Source: Halalkalibacter krulwichiae (GTDB lineage: Bacteria; Bacillota; Bacilli; Bacillales; Bacillaceae_D). From it: a DNA stretch of 64,000 nucleotides. The position numbers and the translations under genes are program-made. Positions 25,994 to 34,198 of this stretch are shown piece by piece (position 1 is the first letter of the stretch; each line of letters begins with the position of its first letter). Below the pieces are notes generated by a model. That model saw only the letters and a list, made by a program, of their open reading frames with translations, searched no databases and was not told where the DNA came from. The stretch spans positions 1,511,501-1,575,500 of the forward strand of contig NZ_CP020814.1 of assembly GCF_002109385.1 (NCBI RefSeq), given 5' to 3'.

Positions 25994-27213
25994 TGATGAA
26001 ACAAGGTGCTTTAGACGGTGTAGTTGTTTTAGATTTTACGCAATTTGAATCAGGAACGGTATGTACACAGACATTAGCCTGGCTTGGTGCAACTGTTATT
26101 AAATTAGAAAAGCCGGGTACGGGAGAGCAAGGAAGGGGAGCGTCGAGGGATCGCCCAAATGAAGATTCTTATGGATTTCTAATTTTAAATAATAATAAGA
26201 AATCGGTAACGGTTGATGTGAAAAAACGAGAAGGAAGAGACTTAGTATTAAAAATGGTAGAGAAAGCAGATGTTTTTATTGAAAATTTCTCACCGGGAGT
26301 GATCGAGCGTTTAGGTTTTGATTATGAAACACTACGAAGCATTAACTCAGGAATTGTATATGCGCAGATTAAAGGTTTTGGTACAGATGGTCCATACGCT
26401 AAATTCCCCGCTTTTGATGCAATCGGTCAAGCAGCAGGAGGAGTCATGAGCATAACTGGCGAGCATGATGGTCCGCCGATGCATGCAGGAGCTAATATTG
26501 CTGATAGCGGAGCAGGATATCATTGTGCGATCGCTGTTCTTGGTGCTCTATACCAACGGACAGTTACAGGTGAAGGGCAAAAAGTTGAGGTCACAATGCA
26601 AGATGTGATGATAAATTTTAGCCGTTCAGCATGGGGACGGCAAATGGTGACAGGAAAAGAAGCACCCCGTGTAGGAAATGAAATGCCAATGGCGGGAGTT
26701 GCTCCTTGTAATGTGTATCCTTGTAAACCTGGTGATGCAAATGATTATGTATTTATTTATACGTCAAGACATCCAGGTAGCAAACAATGGCAAAACTTAT
26801 TAAAAGTAATTGGCCGTGAAGATTTACTAGAAGATCCACGCTTTACAACACCGGAAAGTCGCTATGAGTACAAAGAAGAAGTGGATCGTTTAATAAGTTC
26901 GTGGACTAGTCAACGAACGAAATACGAAGCAATGGAAGTTTTGGGTAACGCGACTGTACCTGCAAGTGCCGTTTTATCGACAACAGATATAAGTGAAGAT
27001 CTTTATTTGAGGGAACGTGGCATGATTGTTGAAGTTGATCATCCTATTCGTGGAAAGCTAGTCATGCCAGGAAATTCGATTAAATTATCGGCTTCAAATG
27101 TTCCGATAGAACCAGCACCTTTACTCGGTCAACATAATGAGAAGCTTTACAAAGAGTTATTTGAGTTCTCTGAGGAAGAGCTGAGTGAGTTACGTGCAAA
27201 GGGGGTGATTTAA
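25993..27213 (+). CDS. CoA transferase family III (CaiB/BaiF type)
   Basis: Class III CoA transferase of 406 residues, moving CoA between carboxylates through an aspartyl-CoA intermediate. Landmarks are GVVVLDFTQF, LAWLGATVIKLEKPGTGEQGR, FIENFSPGVIERLGFDYETL, and the catalytic Asp (about residue 171) in GANIADSGAGYHCAI. ATG 25993 overlaps the upstream stop and has GGGGTG before it. With the dehydratase-like pair it mirrors FldA-FldBC loci, in which the transferase activates the 2-hydroxy acid and recycles CoA from the product. Confidence 0.92.
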   Translation: MMKQGALDGVVVLDFTQFESGTVCTQTLAWLGATVIKLEKPGTGEQGRGASRDRPNEDSYGFLILNNNKKSVTVDVKKREGRDLVLKMVEKADVFIENFSPGVIERLGFDYETLRSINSGIVYAQIKGFGTDGPYAKFPAFDAIGQAAGGVMSITGEHDGPPMHAGANIADSGAGYHCAIAVLGALYQRTVTGEGQKVEVTMQDVMINFSRSAWGRQMVTGKEAPRVGNEMPMAGVAPCNVYPCKPGDANDYVFIYTSRHPGSKQWQNLLKVIGREDLLEDPRFTTPESRYEYKEEVDRLISSWTSQRTKYEAMEVLGNATVPASAVLSTTDISEDLYLRERGMIVEVDHPIRGKLVMPGNSIKLSASNVPIEPAPLLGQHNEKLYKELFEFSEEELSELRAKGVI

Positions 27214-27301
27214 TTCAATGTAACCCTCTTTGTAGTTCATATTTGAGAATTTGTTTTGTTGGGAGTTAGTTTGAAAAATTAAATAATCTAGCATTCTTAA
27301 A

Positions 27302-27317
27302 TGTAAGCGCTTAATCA
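27302..27317 (+). promoter_or_regulatory. cre-like box upstream of the solute-binding protein gene
   Basis: TGTAAGCGCTTAATCA holds the AAGCGCTT core of CcpA/LacI-type operators but with an extra base relative to the strict cre consensus. It lies about 170 bases before the start at 27489. Confidence 0.35.
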
Positions 27318-27488
27318 AAGGGGGATAGTAGTACTAATTTGTTGTACCTACAACTGTGAAATTCATCAATAACTAAGTGATAGAGAAAAAACTATACTCA
27401 GGTGATCTTTCTCACCGAGTGAAATTGTCAGAGTGTTCCAAAAGGCTATCTCTTTTTAATTAAAATAATTTTGATTTAGGGGGCTAAT

Positions 27489-29114
27489 ATGGATTTCAAG
27501 AATCTTAACAGGTTTAGATTAACAGTTTTGGCACTGCCATTTATTTTGGTATTACTACTTGGAGCTTGCAGCAATGAAACCAATTCACCATCTGAATCTA
27601 CTGATCAACACAATTCACCTGACGTTTCAGATCAAACAGTTGAAAATACGTCTGGCGGAGAGCTCAAACTTGCATTATCAGGCGGTGGGCAGGCATTAGC
27701 TCCTGCATCTGAATTGAGAACAGTTAATGATCTAATAATTTCTGGTACAACTTTGGAGAAATTAGGAAAATATGATGGAGAAGGTAAGATGCAGCCATTA
27801 TTGGCGAAAGACTGGGAAGAGAATCCCGAGGATTTAACAATCACATTTGAACTAAATCAAGGAATTCAATTTCACGATGGAACAGATTTTAATGCTGAGG
27901 CTGTTAAATGGAATATTGATGAGTTTCTTGCTTCAGGGAGAGCTGAACTAAATGGGATTCAAGATGTGGAAATATTAGGAGATTATACGGTTCAAGTTCA
28001 ATTAGATGAATGGAATAGTAGCATGTTAAATAATATTTGTCACTTTGTATCGATCACATCACCTAGTGCTTACGAAGAGAATGGTAAGGATTGGGTAAAA
28101 GATAATCCAGTTGGTACTGGACCATTTAAATTTGTAAGTTGGACGAAAGATGAATCGGTTGTGTTTGAAAAGAACACTAACTATTGGCAGGAGGGTAAGC
28201 CATATCTCGACGGTGTTACCTTTAATTTTATGGCGGATGCAACAACTGCTACATCATCACTACAAGTTGGTGAGATTCATGGTTTTGTAGGTGCACCGGC
28301 CCTTTCGGCTAAGGAAATGAGTGAGGTAGAAGAGCTTAAAGTTGAAACATTAACGACAGGGTTGGGGAGCTTAGGGAAAGGAATTATTGGTGATAGTGCT
28401 AACCCACAATCTCCATTTGCTGATCCATTAGTTCGAGGAGCATTATCGTATGCAGTAGATAGGGATGCAATTGTTGAAATATTGTACTATGGTCATGCGA
28501 TTGCTACCAATCAGTGGGGAGTACCTGGTTCACCAACCTTTAATGATGATCTTGACACTACTTATGATCCGGAAAAAGCTAAGGAATTGTTAAAGGAAGC
28601 AGGATATCCAAATGGATTTAAGACAACTTTCACTACAAATAATAATGATGCTGACGTAAGCTTAGCAACAGCTATTCAAGGATACTTGTCAGAAGTTGGA
28701 ATTGATGTTGAATTGAATACAGTAGATAATGCTTTTTTCAGAGAATTAACAACCTCTGCGAATAATCAACCTTGGGATGGTCTAGTGCTGTATAACCATA
28801 GAGGTGATTTTGACTTAGGGACATATATGCCAAGAAATTTTAGTTCGCAAGCTACGACTTACGGACATCATCTTACTGAAGTAGAAGAAATCGTAACGTT
28901 ATTTAATGAAGTAAAGGGCGCGAAAGATTCAAATGAACTAGCAGATATTTCAAAAGACATCCAAAGATTAGTTGCTGTAGATCACGCTCTGGCTACTTTT
29001 ATATTAGTTGAAGGATTACCATTCATTTCACATGAGTCCGTTTTAGATACCGGAATCAATTTTGGGCACGGTTCAGAGTGGACTCCTGAAAATGCAAAAA
29101 TTAGTAGTAAATAA
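27489..29114 (+). CDS. ABC transporter substrate-binding protein, family 5 (oligopeptide/nickel type), lipoprotein
   Basis: Extracytoplasmic binding lipoprotein of 541 residues. The signal peptide ends in a lipobox (LLLGACSN), then a Ser/Thr/Asn-rich linker. Family 5 landmarks are LAKDWEENPEDLTITFELNQ, IQFHDGTDFNAEAVKWNID, DNPVGTGPFKFVSW and DPEKAKELLKEAGYPNGF. It is monocistronic: a terminator follows and no permease genes adjoin it. It resembles the binding protein at 42638-44251, so it may hand substrate to the importer encoded at 44476-48440. Ligand unknown; family members bind peptides, metals, opines or glutathione. Confidence 0.93.
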   Translation: MDFKNLNRFRLTVLALPFILVLLLGACSNETNSPSESTDQHNSPDVSDQTVENTSGGELKLALSGGGQALAPASELRTVNDLIISGTTLEKLGKYDGEGKMQPLLAKDWEENPEDLTITFELNQGIQFHDGTDFNAEAVKWNIDEFLASGRAELNGIQDVEILGDYTVQVQLDEWNSSMLNNICHFVSITSPSAYEENGKDWVKDNPVGTGPFKFVSWTKDESVVFEKNTNYWQEGKPYLDGVTFNFMADATTATSSLQVGEIHGFVGAPALSAKEMSEVEELKVETLTTGLGSLGKGIIGDSANPQSPFADPLVRGALSYAVDRDAIVEILYYGHAIATNQWGVPGSPTFNDDLDTTYDPEKAKELLKEAGYPNGFKTTFTTNNNDADVSLATAIQGYLSEVGIDVELNTVDNAFFRELTTSANNQPWDGLVLYNHRGDFDLGTYMPRNFSSQATTYGHHLTEVEEIVTLFNEVKGAKDSNELADISKDIQRLVAVDHALATFILVEGLPFISHESVLDTGINFGHGSEWTPENAKISSK

Positions 29115-29129
29115 ACTTGTTTTTAGTTA

Positions 29130-29161
29130 AAGGGGTAGGAGCACCCTGCCCCTATTTTTTT
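29130..29161 (+). terminator. Terminator after the orphan binding protein gene
   Basis: AGGGGTAGG pairs with CCTGCCCCT (one mismatch) around a short loop, then ATTTTTTTA. Confidence 0.7.
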
Positions 29162-29245
29162 ATAATCTTGCGAACCTTATTGTTTATAGTAGATTAGTTA
29201 CTAAAGAACTTGTGAAAAATTGAACTTAATAGAAGAGGTGAAAAT

Positions 29246-30361
29246 GTGAGTAAAATAAGTTTGTTAAATGTAGCAGATATTATCCTGGCATCAAATTCTG
29301 AACCTTTGTTTTCAGATGTGAAACCAATACTGCTTACAGGTGATGTTGTTGTCGGCCAACTTGAAGTGCCATACACGACCCGTCATCCTAACGCGGTATC
29401 ATTAGACCGTCCTCCCAACAGCTTGCGGGCACTTAAAAATTGCGGCTTTGACATGGTTACACTTGCTGGCAATCATTTAATGGATGCAGGAATAGAGGGA
29501 CTTGAAGATACGACACAATGGCTTCGCGATCATGATATTAAATATGTTGGGGCGGGAATGAACATACAGGAAGCAAAACAACCGTCTATTATTGAACGGA
29601 AAGGAACAAAAATAGGCTACCTAAATTACAACTGTGTTGGTCCAGAGGAAACGTGGGCACGACCGGATAGACCTGGCTGTGCCTTTGTGAAAATCATAAC
29701 ACATTATGAACTTGATCACGCGACTCCTGGAGGTCCTCCAAGTGTATATACGTGGGCGGAAAAAAGCACATTAGAGTCCATGAAAACTGACATTCATAGA
29801 CTTCGAGAGAATTGTGATGTCCTCGTTGTATCCCTTCATAAAGGTTTAGGCCATACGCCAGCTAAAATTGCAGATTACGAGAAGGAAGTTTCCTATGCAG
29901 CAATTGATGCTGGTGCAGACCTAATTGTCGGACACCATGCTCATATATTAAGAGGAATAGAATTTTATAAAGGAAAACCAATTTTTCACGGGTTGTGTAA
30001 TTTCGTTGCATATGCACCGATTTTAGCAGCTAAATCAAATGATGCATGGGCAAAAAGAAGAAGGGAATTATTCGGATTTGAACCAGACCCTGAATACCCT
30101 ACCTATCCTTTCCATCCAGATGCCATCTATACAATGATCGCCCAATGTGAAATTGAGAATGGAAAGATTACAGAAGTAAGTTATGTTCCATTAATTGTTG
30201 ATCAGGAATCAAGGCCGCTTGTCATGAGAAGAGATACGGACGGACAACGTGTGTTTGATTACGTTGAAAGGATTACACGGGAAGCTGAATTAAATGCAAG
30301 ATATGAGTGGGCTGAAGATAAAATTTTAGTTTTTGAGAATCCAAACGGCAGGAGTGATTAG
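29246..30361 (+). CDS. CapA-like metallophosphatase family protein 1
   Basis: CapA/PgsA-type calcineurin-like protein of 371 residues starting at GTG 29246. Metal-site motifs: the N-terminal GD motif is changed to VADIILA, GNH is kept in TLAGNHLMDAG, and GHHAHILRG is kept. The HWG of ordinary CapA is HKG (SLHKGLGH) and SLGNF is GLCNF. An insert with WARPDRPGCAF is shared with its paralogues. No signal peptide or membrane anchor is visible, unlike capsule-type CapA. It is followed two bases later by a tandem copy. No capB, capC or capE is present, so a role in poly-gamma-glutamate synthesis is unlikely; the reaction is unknown. Confidence 0.85.
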   Translation: MSKISLLNVADIILASNSEPLFSDVKPILLTGDVVVGQLEVPYTTRHPNAVSLDRPPNSLRALKNCGFDMVTLAGNHLMDAGIEGLEDTTQWLRDHDIKYVGAGMNIQEAKQPSIIERKGTKIGYLNYNCVGPEETWARPDRPGCAFVKIITHYELDHATPGGPPSVYTWAEKSTLESMKTDIHRLRENCDVLVVSLHKGLGHTPAKIADYEKEVSYAAIDAGADLIVGHHAHILRGIEFYKGKPIFHGLCNFVAYAPILAAKSNDAWAKRRRELFGFEPDPEYPTYPFHPDAIYTMIAQCEIENGKITEVSYVPLIVDQESRPLVMRRDTDGQRVFDYVERITREAELNARYEWAEDKILVFENPNGRSD

Positions 30362-30362
30362 T

Positions 30363-31469
30363 TTGACACCTAGTAACGTGAATATATCAATAGTGGGAGA
30401 TATTATCGTAGGTAATGACGCTGAGTATTATTTTGAACATGTTAAGGAAGAACTGGCAACAAAAGATGTATTAATTGGACAATTAGAAGTTCCCTATTCA
30501 ACTGAACATCCAGAATCAGAAGAGTTGGAAAGAGACCCTGTTCATTTACATTCTTTAGTTTCAACTGGATTTGATGTACTTTCTCTTGCTGGAAATCACC
30601 TTGCCGATTTTGGAGATAGAGGAATTGACGATACCATATCTTGGTTGAAAAACCATAATATCAGTTATGTAGGAGCAGGCCCAAATCTACAAGAGGCTAG
30701 AAAGCCTGTCGTTCTTGAACGAAACGAAACGAAGATAGGTATTCTTAAGTACAACTGTGTTGGACCGAAAGAAACATGGGCTGCACCTAATAAACCGGGC
30801 TGTGCTTACGTCAATATTCTTACACATTATGAACTTCAACATGCCAATCCTGGAGGCCCGCCTAGCATTTATACGAGAGCCGAGCCAACTTCTTTACAAT
30901 TGATGAAAGAAGATATTAAACAGCTACGGTCACAATGTGATATTTTAATAGTTTCCTTTCATAAAGGGCTTGTTCATCAACCTGTGAAAGTTGCCGATTA
31001 TGAAAAGGAAGTTTCCTATGCAGCGATTGACGCTGGGGCAGATTTGATTGTTGGAGAACATGCCCATTTGCTAAAAGGGCTAGAGATTTATAAAGGGAAA
31101 ACGATTTTTCATGGCTTGTGTAATTTGGTTGCGTACGTGCCTAGTTTACTTCCTAAACCAGGTCAAGACCAAGAGGCATGGTCTAATAAGCGAATGGAGC
31201 TATTCGGTTTTGTGCCAGACTTAGAGTATCCGACATATCCATTTCATCCAGAAGCAATTTATACAATGATAGCCAAGGTAAAAGTTAAAAATAGGGAAAT
31301 TGTTCAAACGAGTTTTGTTCCATGTATCGTCAATAAGAAGGGTCAGCCTGTCGTAGTAAAACAAGAAGATGAAGGGCAGAAAGTGTTCGATTATATGGCA
31401 ACGATTACACAAAAAGCAAATTTAAATGCTCGTTACCGTTGGGAAGGAAATGAAATAGTGGTTGAATAA
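30363..31469 (+). CDS. CapA-like metallophosphatase family protein 2
   Basis: Tandem paralogue of 368 residues. TTG 30363 is preferred as start since GGAGTG (30351-30356) lies six bases before it, immediately after the stop of copy 1. The N-terminal VGDIIVG keeps the metal Asp, LAGNHLADFG keeps GNH, but GHHAH reads GEHAHLLKG, and HKG/GLCNL are again changed from HWG/SLGNF. One metal ligand may thus be altered. It shares the WAAPNKPGCAYV insert and the DYEKEVSYAAIDAGADLIVG stretch with copy 1. It is followed by a CocE-type hydrolase in the same run. Function unknown. Confidence 0.85.
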   Translation: MTPSNVNISIVGDIIVGNDAEYYFEHVKEELATKDVLIGQLEVPYSTEHPESEELERDPVHLHSLVSTGFDVLSLAGNHLADFGDRGIDDTISWLKNHNISYVGAGPNLQEARKPVVLERNETKIGILKYNCVGPKETWAAPNKPGCAYVNILTHYELQHANPGGPPSIYTRAEPTSLQLMKEDIKQLRSQCDILIVSFHKGLVHQPVKVADYEKEVSYAAIDAGADLIVGEHAHLLKGLEIYKGKTIFHGLCNLVAYVPSLLPKPGQDQEAWSNKRMELFGFVPDLEYPTYPFHPEAIYTMIAKVKVKNREIVQTSFVPCIVNKKGQPVVVKQEDEGQKVFDYMATITQKANLNARYRWEGNEIVVE

Positions 31470-31491
31470 GACGGAGTACGAGGTGGTCACT

Positions 31492-33222
31492 ATGGAAAAT
31501 TCAATTAAAATGGACAGAAATGTACCGATGGAAATGCGCGATGGTACCGTTTTACGAGCAGACGTTTATCGTCCAGATGATAACGGTAGGTATCCAGCCA
31601 TATTAATTCGTACTCCTTATAGTAAACAACTTGCAAGTGATGGTTTTCTATCTGCGGTAGAAGCTGCTCAAGCCGGGTTTGTTATTGTTATTCAAGATGT
31701 TCGAGGGAGGTATCAATCGGAAGGGAAGTGGGACCGGTTGAACATGTTTGAAATAGAAGGAAGCGATGGGTTTGATTCAGTGGAATGGATTGCTGTTCAA
31801 AACTTTTGTAACGGCAATGTCGGCTTAGCCGGTGGGTCTTACTTAGCTGCAATGACTTGGATTGGCGCAATGGAAAATCCGCCACATCTAAAAGCCATCT
31901 CCCCTTGGATCGGAGACATTGCTCCAAATATGCAACCAACTCCTAGAAGTGGGGTGATCAATTTTGCAACAGCAGCAGATGCAATTCCGGTAACATCGTT
32001 GGACTTGGTCGATAAATTGGAAGAGCAAGGTCAGGATGTGGCAGAGCTTCGTTCTTACTTGAATAAGATATTAAACAATCCAAAAGAAGTGATTGAATAT
32101 TTGCCATTAAAGGATATTCCCTTGGCTAGAAATGAAATCATTCGTTCCATGTGGGAGGCACGGCTGAAACCAGGTTCGGCCCAAGAACAAAACAAACGAA
32201 AGAAATACGAAAAAGTGAAAGTTCCAGGTCTTCATGTTGGTGGATGGTACGATCAACTAGAATGGGCGACATTTGAAAATTTTCTTGCTATGCAAGATCG
32301 TGGGGGCTGTACGTTCGCTCGTGAAAACCAAAACTTGTTAGTGGGTCCATGGATGCACGGTGCACCTGTTAACTTTTTAGGAGAAAGATCTTTTGGAGCT
32401 TCTGCGGGTGGTGGGAAGAGTTTAGAAATTCATGAATATCTTCTAAATTTTTTTCGAAAACATTTAACGCATATGGAGATATCCCTTCCAACTGTAAAAT
32501 ATTTTGTCATGGGTTCGAATGAGTGGAAAAGTGGGGACTCTTGGCCGTTACCTGAAACAAAATGGGTACGATATTTTTTTCATAGTAATGGAAAAGCCAA
32601 TACGATGGCAGGTGATGGGGAACTAAGTATTCATGAACCTTATCATGAAAATCCTGATTCGTATGTATATGATCCACATGATCCGGTACCTACTCTTGGA
32701 GGGAAAACAATGGCGTCAACGGGACTCATCCCAGGTCCCTTTGATCAAACCCGAGTAGCAAATCGGAATGATGTGTTGTGTTATCAATCATGTAAATTGG
32801 AAGAGGATATAGAAATCACTGGCCCAATAAAAGTGCGCTTATTTGCATCTACAACAGCAGTGGATACTGATTTCACAGCAAAACTAGTTGATGTTTACCC
32901 TGATGGTCGTGCTTTTAATATTGCCGATGGTATTCAGCGTGCTAGTTACCGAGATTGGAATGCTCCACCGACATTAGTGAAACCAGGTGAAATCAATGAA
33001 TACATCATAGATATGGGAAATACGAGCAACATGTTTCGAAAAGGACACCGAATTCGGATTGATGTTTCTAGTAGTAATTTTCCCTGGTATGACCGGAATA
33101 TGAATACGGGGAATCCAATTGGTGAGGACCGTACAGGTATAAAAGCAACCCAAACGATCTATCATCAGCAAGATTTTGCTTCATATATTGATTTACCAAT
33201 CATTCCAACAAGAAAGGGGTAA
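31492..33222 (+). CDS. CocE/NonD family hydrolase (X-Pro dipeptidyl-peptidase type) 1
   Basis: Alpha/beta hydrolase of 576 residues in the CocE (cocaine esterase)/cephalosporin acylase/X-Pro dipeptidyl peptidase class. The opening MEMRDGTVLRADVYRP and TPYSKQ are family marks; the nucleophile is Ser116 in GGSYLA; a His occurs in GPWMHG; the C-terminal jelly-roll domain carries SSSNFPWYDRNMNTG. ATG 31492 has GAGGTGG before it and sits 22 bases after the CapA-like gene. No signal peptide, so it acts in the cytoplasm on an imported ester or amide. Close relative at 36712-38457. Confidence 0.92.
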   Translation: MENSIKMDRNVPMEMRDGTVLRADVYRPDDNGRYPAILIRTPYSKQLASDGFLSAVEAAQAGFVIVIQDVRGRYQSEGKWDRLNMFEIEGSDGFDSVEWIAVQNFCNGNVGLAGGSYLAAMTWIGAMENPPHLKAISPWIGDIAPNMQPTPRSGVINFATAADAIPVTSLDLVDKLEEQGQDVAELRSYLNKILNNPKEVIEYLPLKDIPLARNEIIRSMWEARLKPGSAQEQNKRKKYEKVKVPGLHVGGWYDQLEWATFENFLAMQDRGGCTFARENQNLLVGPWMHGAPVNFLGERSFGASAGGGKSLEIHEYLLNFFRKHLTHMEISLPTVKYFVMGSNEWKSGDSWPLPETKWVRYFFHSNGKANTMAGDGELSIHEPYHENPDSYVYDPHDPVPTLGGKTMASTGLIPGPFDQTRVANRNDVLCYQSCKLEEDIEITGPIKVRLFASTTAVDTDFTAKLVDVYPDGRAFNIADGIQRASYRDWNAPPTLVKPGEINEYIIDMGNTSNMFRKGHRIRIDVSSSNFPWYDRNMNTGNPIGEDRTGIKATQTIYHQQDFASYIDLPIIPTRKG

Positions 33223-33226
33223 CGAA

Positions 33227-34048
33227 ATGCCACTTGCAAATATTAATGGAATTGAACTCTATTACGAGGAGTATGGAAGTGGAGATGAAGTAATCATTTC
33301 CGCACAACAAAATTTTACCGATGGGTGTTACCGGGAAGTGCTCGCAGAAAAAGGGTTTCGTGTTTTCAAAATCGTGTTACGAGGTTATGGAGAGTCTAGT
33401 CATGTATTTGAAGACCTAGGAACAGAATGGTACCCGACTTGGTCTAGCGATGTTCGCGCGTTTGCAAAATCGCAAGGAATCAATCAATTTATCTATACAG
33501 GTGTTTCACATGGTGCGGGTGTGGGGTGGCAGATCGCACAGGACGAACCAAAGATGTTAAAAGCATTTATCTCAGTCGTTGGTGCTCCGCATGATCGAGC
33601 TGGAGGTGATGTGTCAGAAGCCAGGAAAAGAATGATTGAAGCAGCTGAATCAAATGATTTAAACTATCGGCCTCCAGGTATATACCTAGTACCTACGACT
33701 GATCCAAACAGAATTAAGCGCAGGAACAAAATGGAGCAGTCTAAAGAGAAGTTCTTTACTAGTATGACAAAGGAAGAAAAGTTAATTAATCCACGGAAAC
33801 AGTCCCCAAATGCCAAAACGAATGAAGAGCTTGCACAGAGGCTAAGTGAAATCCAAGTTCCAACTTTATTGTTATGTGCATGTCAAGATGATATTTCAAG
33901 TGCCGAGATGTCGCTATTAGCGGCCAAGTCCGTTCCAGGAGCAAAAGCAATCTTTTATCAAGATCATAGTCACGTATTAGCAAGTGAAATCCCTGAAGAA
34001 ATCGCTGAGGATATTGAGACATATTTAAAGCGGTTACAAAATGATTGA
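33227..34048 (+). CDS. Alpha/beta hydrolase
   Basis: Alpha/beta-hydrolase fold protein of 273 residues. The Ser nucleophile is in GVSHGAG, the acid is likely in the LLLCACQDDISS region, and the catalytic His in YQDHSHVLASE near the C-terminus. ATG 33227 follows AAAGGGG, four bases after the CocE-like stop, so these genes are co-translated. It may complete hydrolysis begun by the CocE enzyme. Substrate unknown. Confidence 0.9.
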   Translation: MPLANINGIELYYEEYGSGDEVIISAQQNFTDGCYREVLAEKGFRVFKIVLRGYGESSHVFEDLGTEWYPTWSSDVRAFAKSQGINQFIYTGVSHGAGVGWQIAQDEPKMLKAFISVVGAPHDRAGGDVSEARKRMIEAAESNDLNYRPPGIYLVPTTDPNRIKRRNKMEQSKEKFFTSMTKEEKLINPRKQSPNAKTNEELAQRLSEIQVPTLLLCACQDDISSAEMSLLAAKSVPGAKAIFYQDHSHVLASEIPEEIAEDIETYLKRLQND

Positions 34049-34198
34049 TGGTTTGATGCTGTAAAAAAACAGGACCGGCATAAATAGAATGAGGACAACT
34101 GAAGAAATTAAATAAATCGAAGCATACGGTGAGAATGTTATAAAAAAGATAAAAATGTATGCAGTTAAATGGATTGTGTATATTCTGGAGTGATGCTC

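Noticed and set aside
29246..31469. Poly-gamma-glutamate capsule synthesis locus
   Set aside because: CapA-like proteins are present, but no capB, capC, capD or capE homologue is in the window and the proteins lack a visible membrane anchor.
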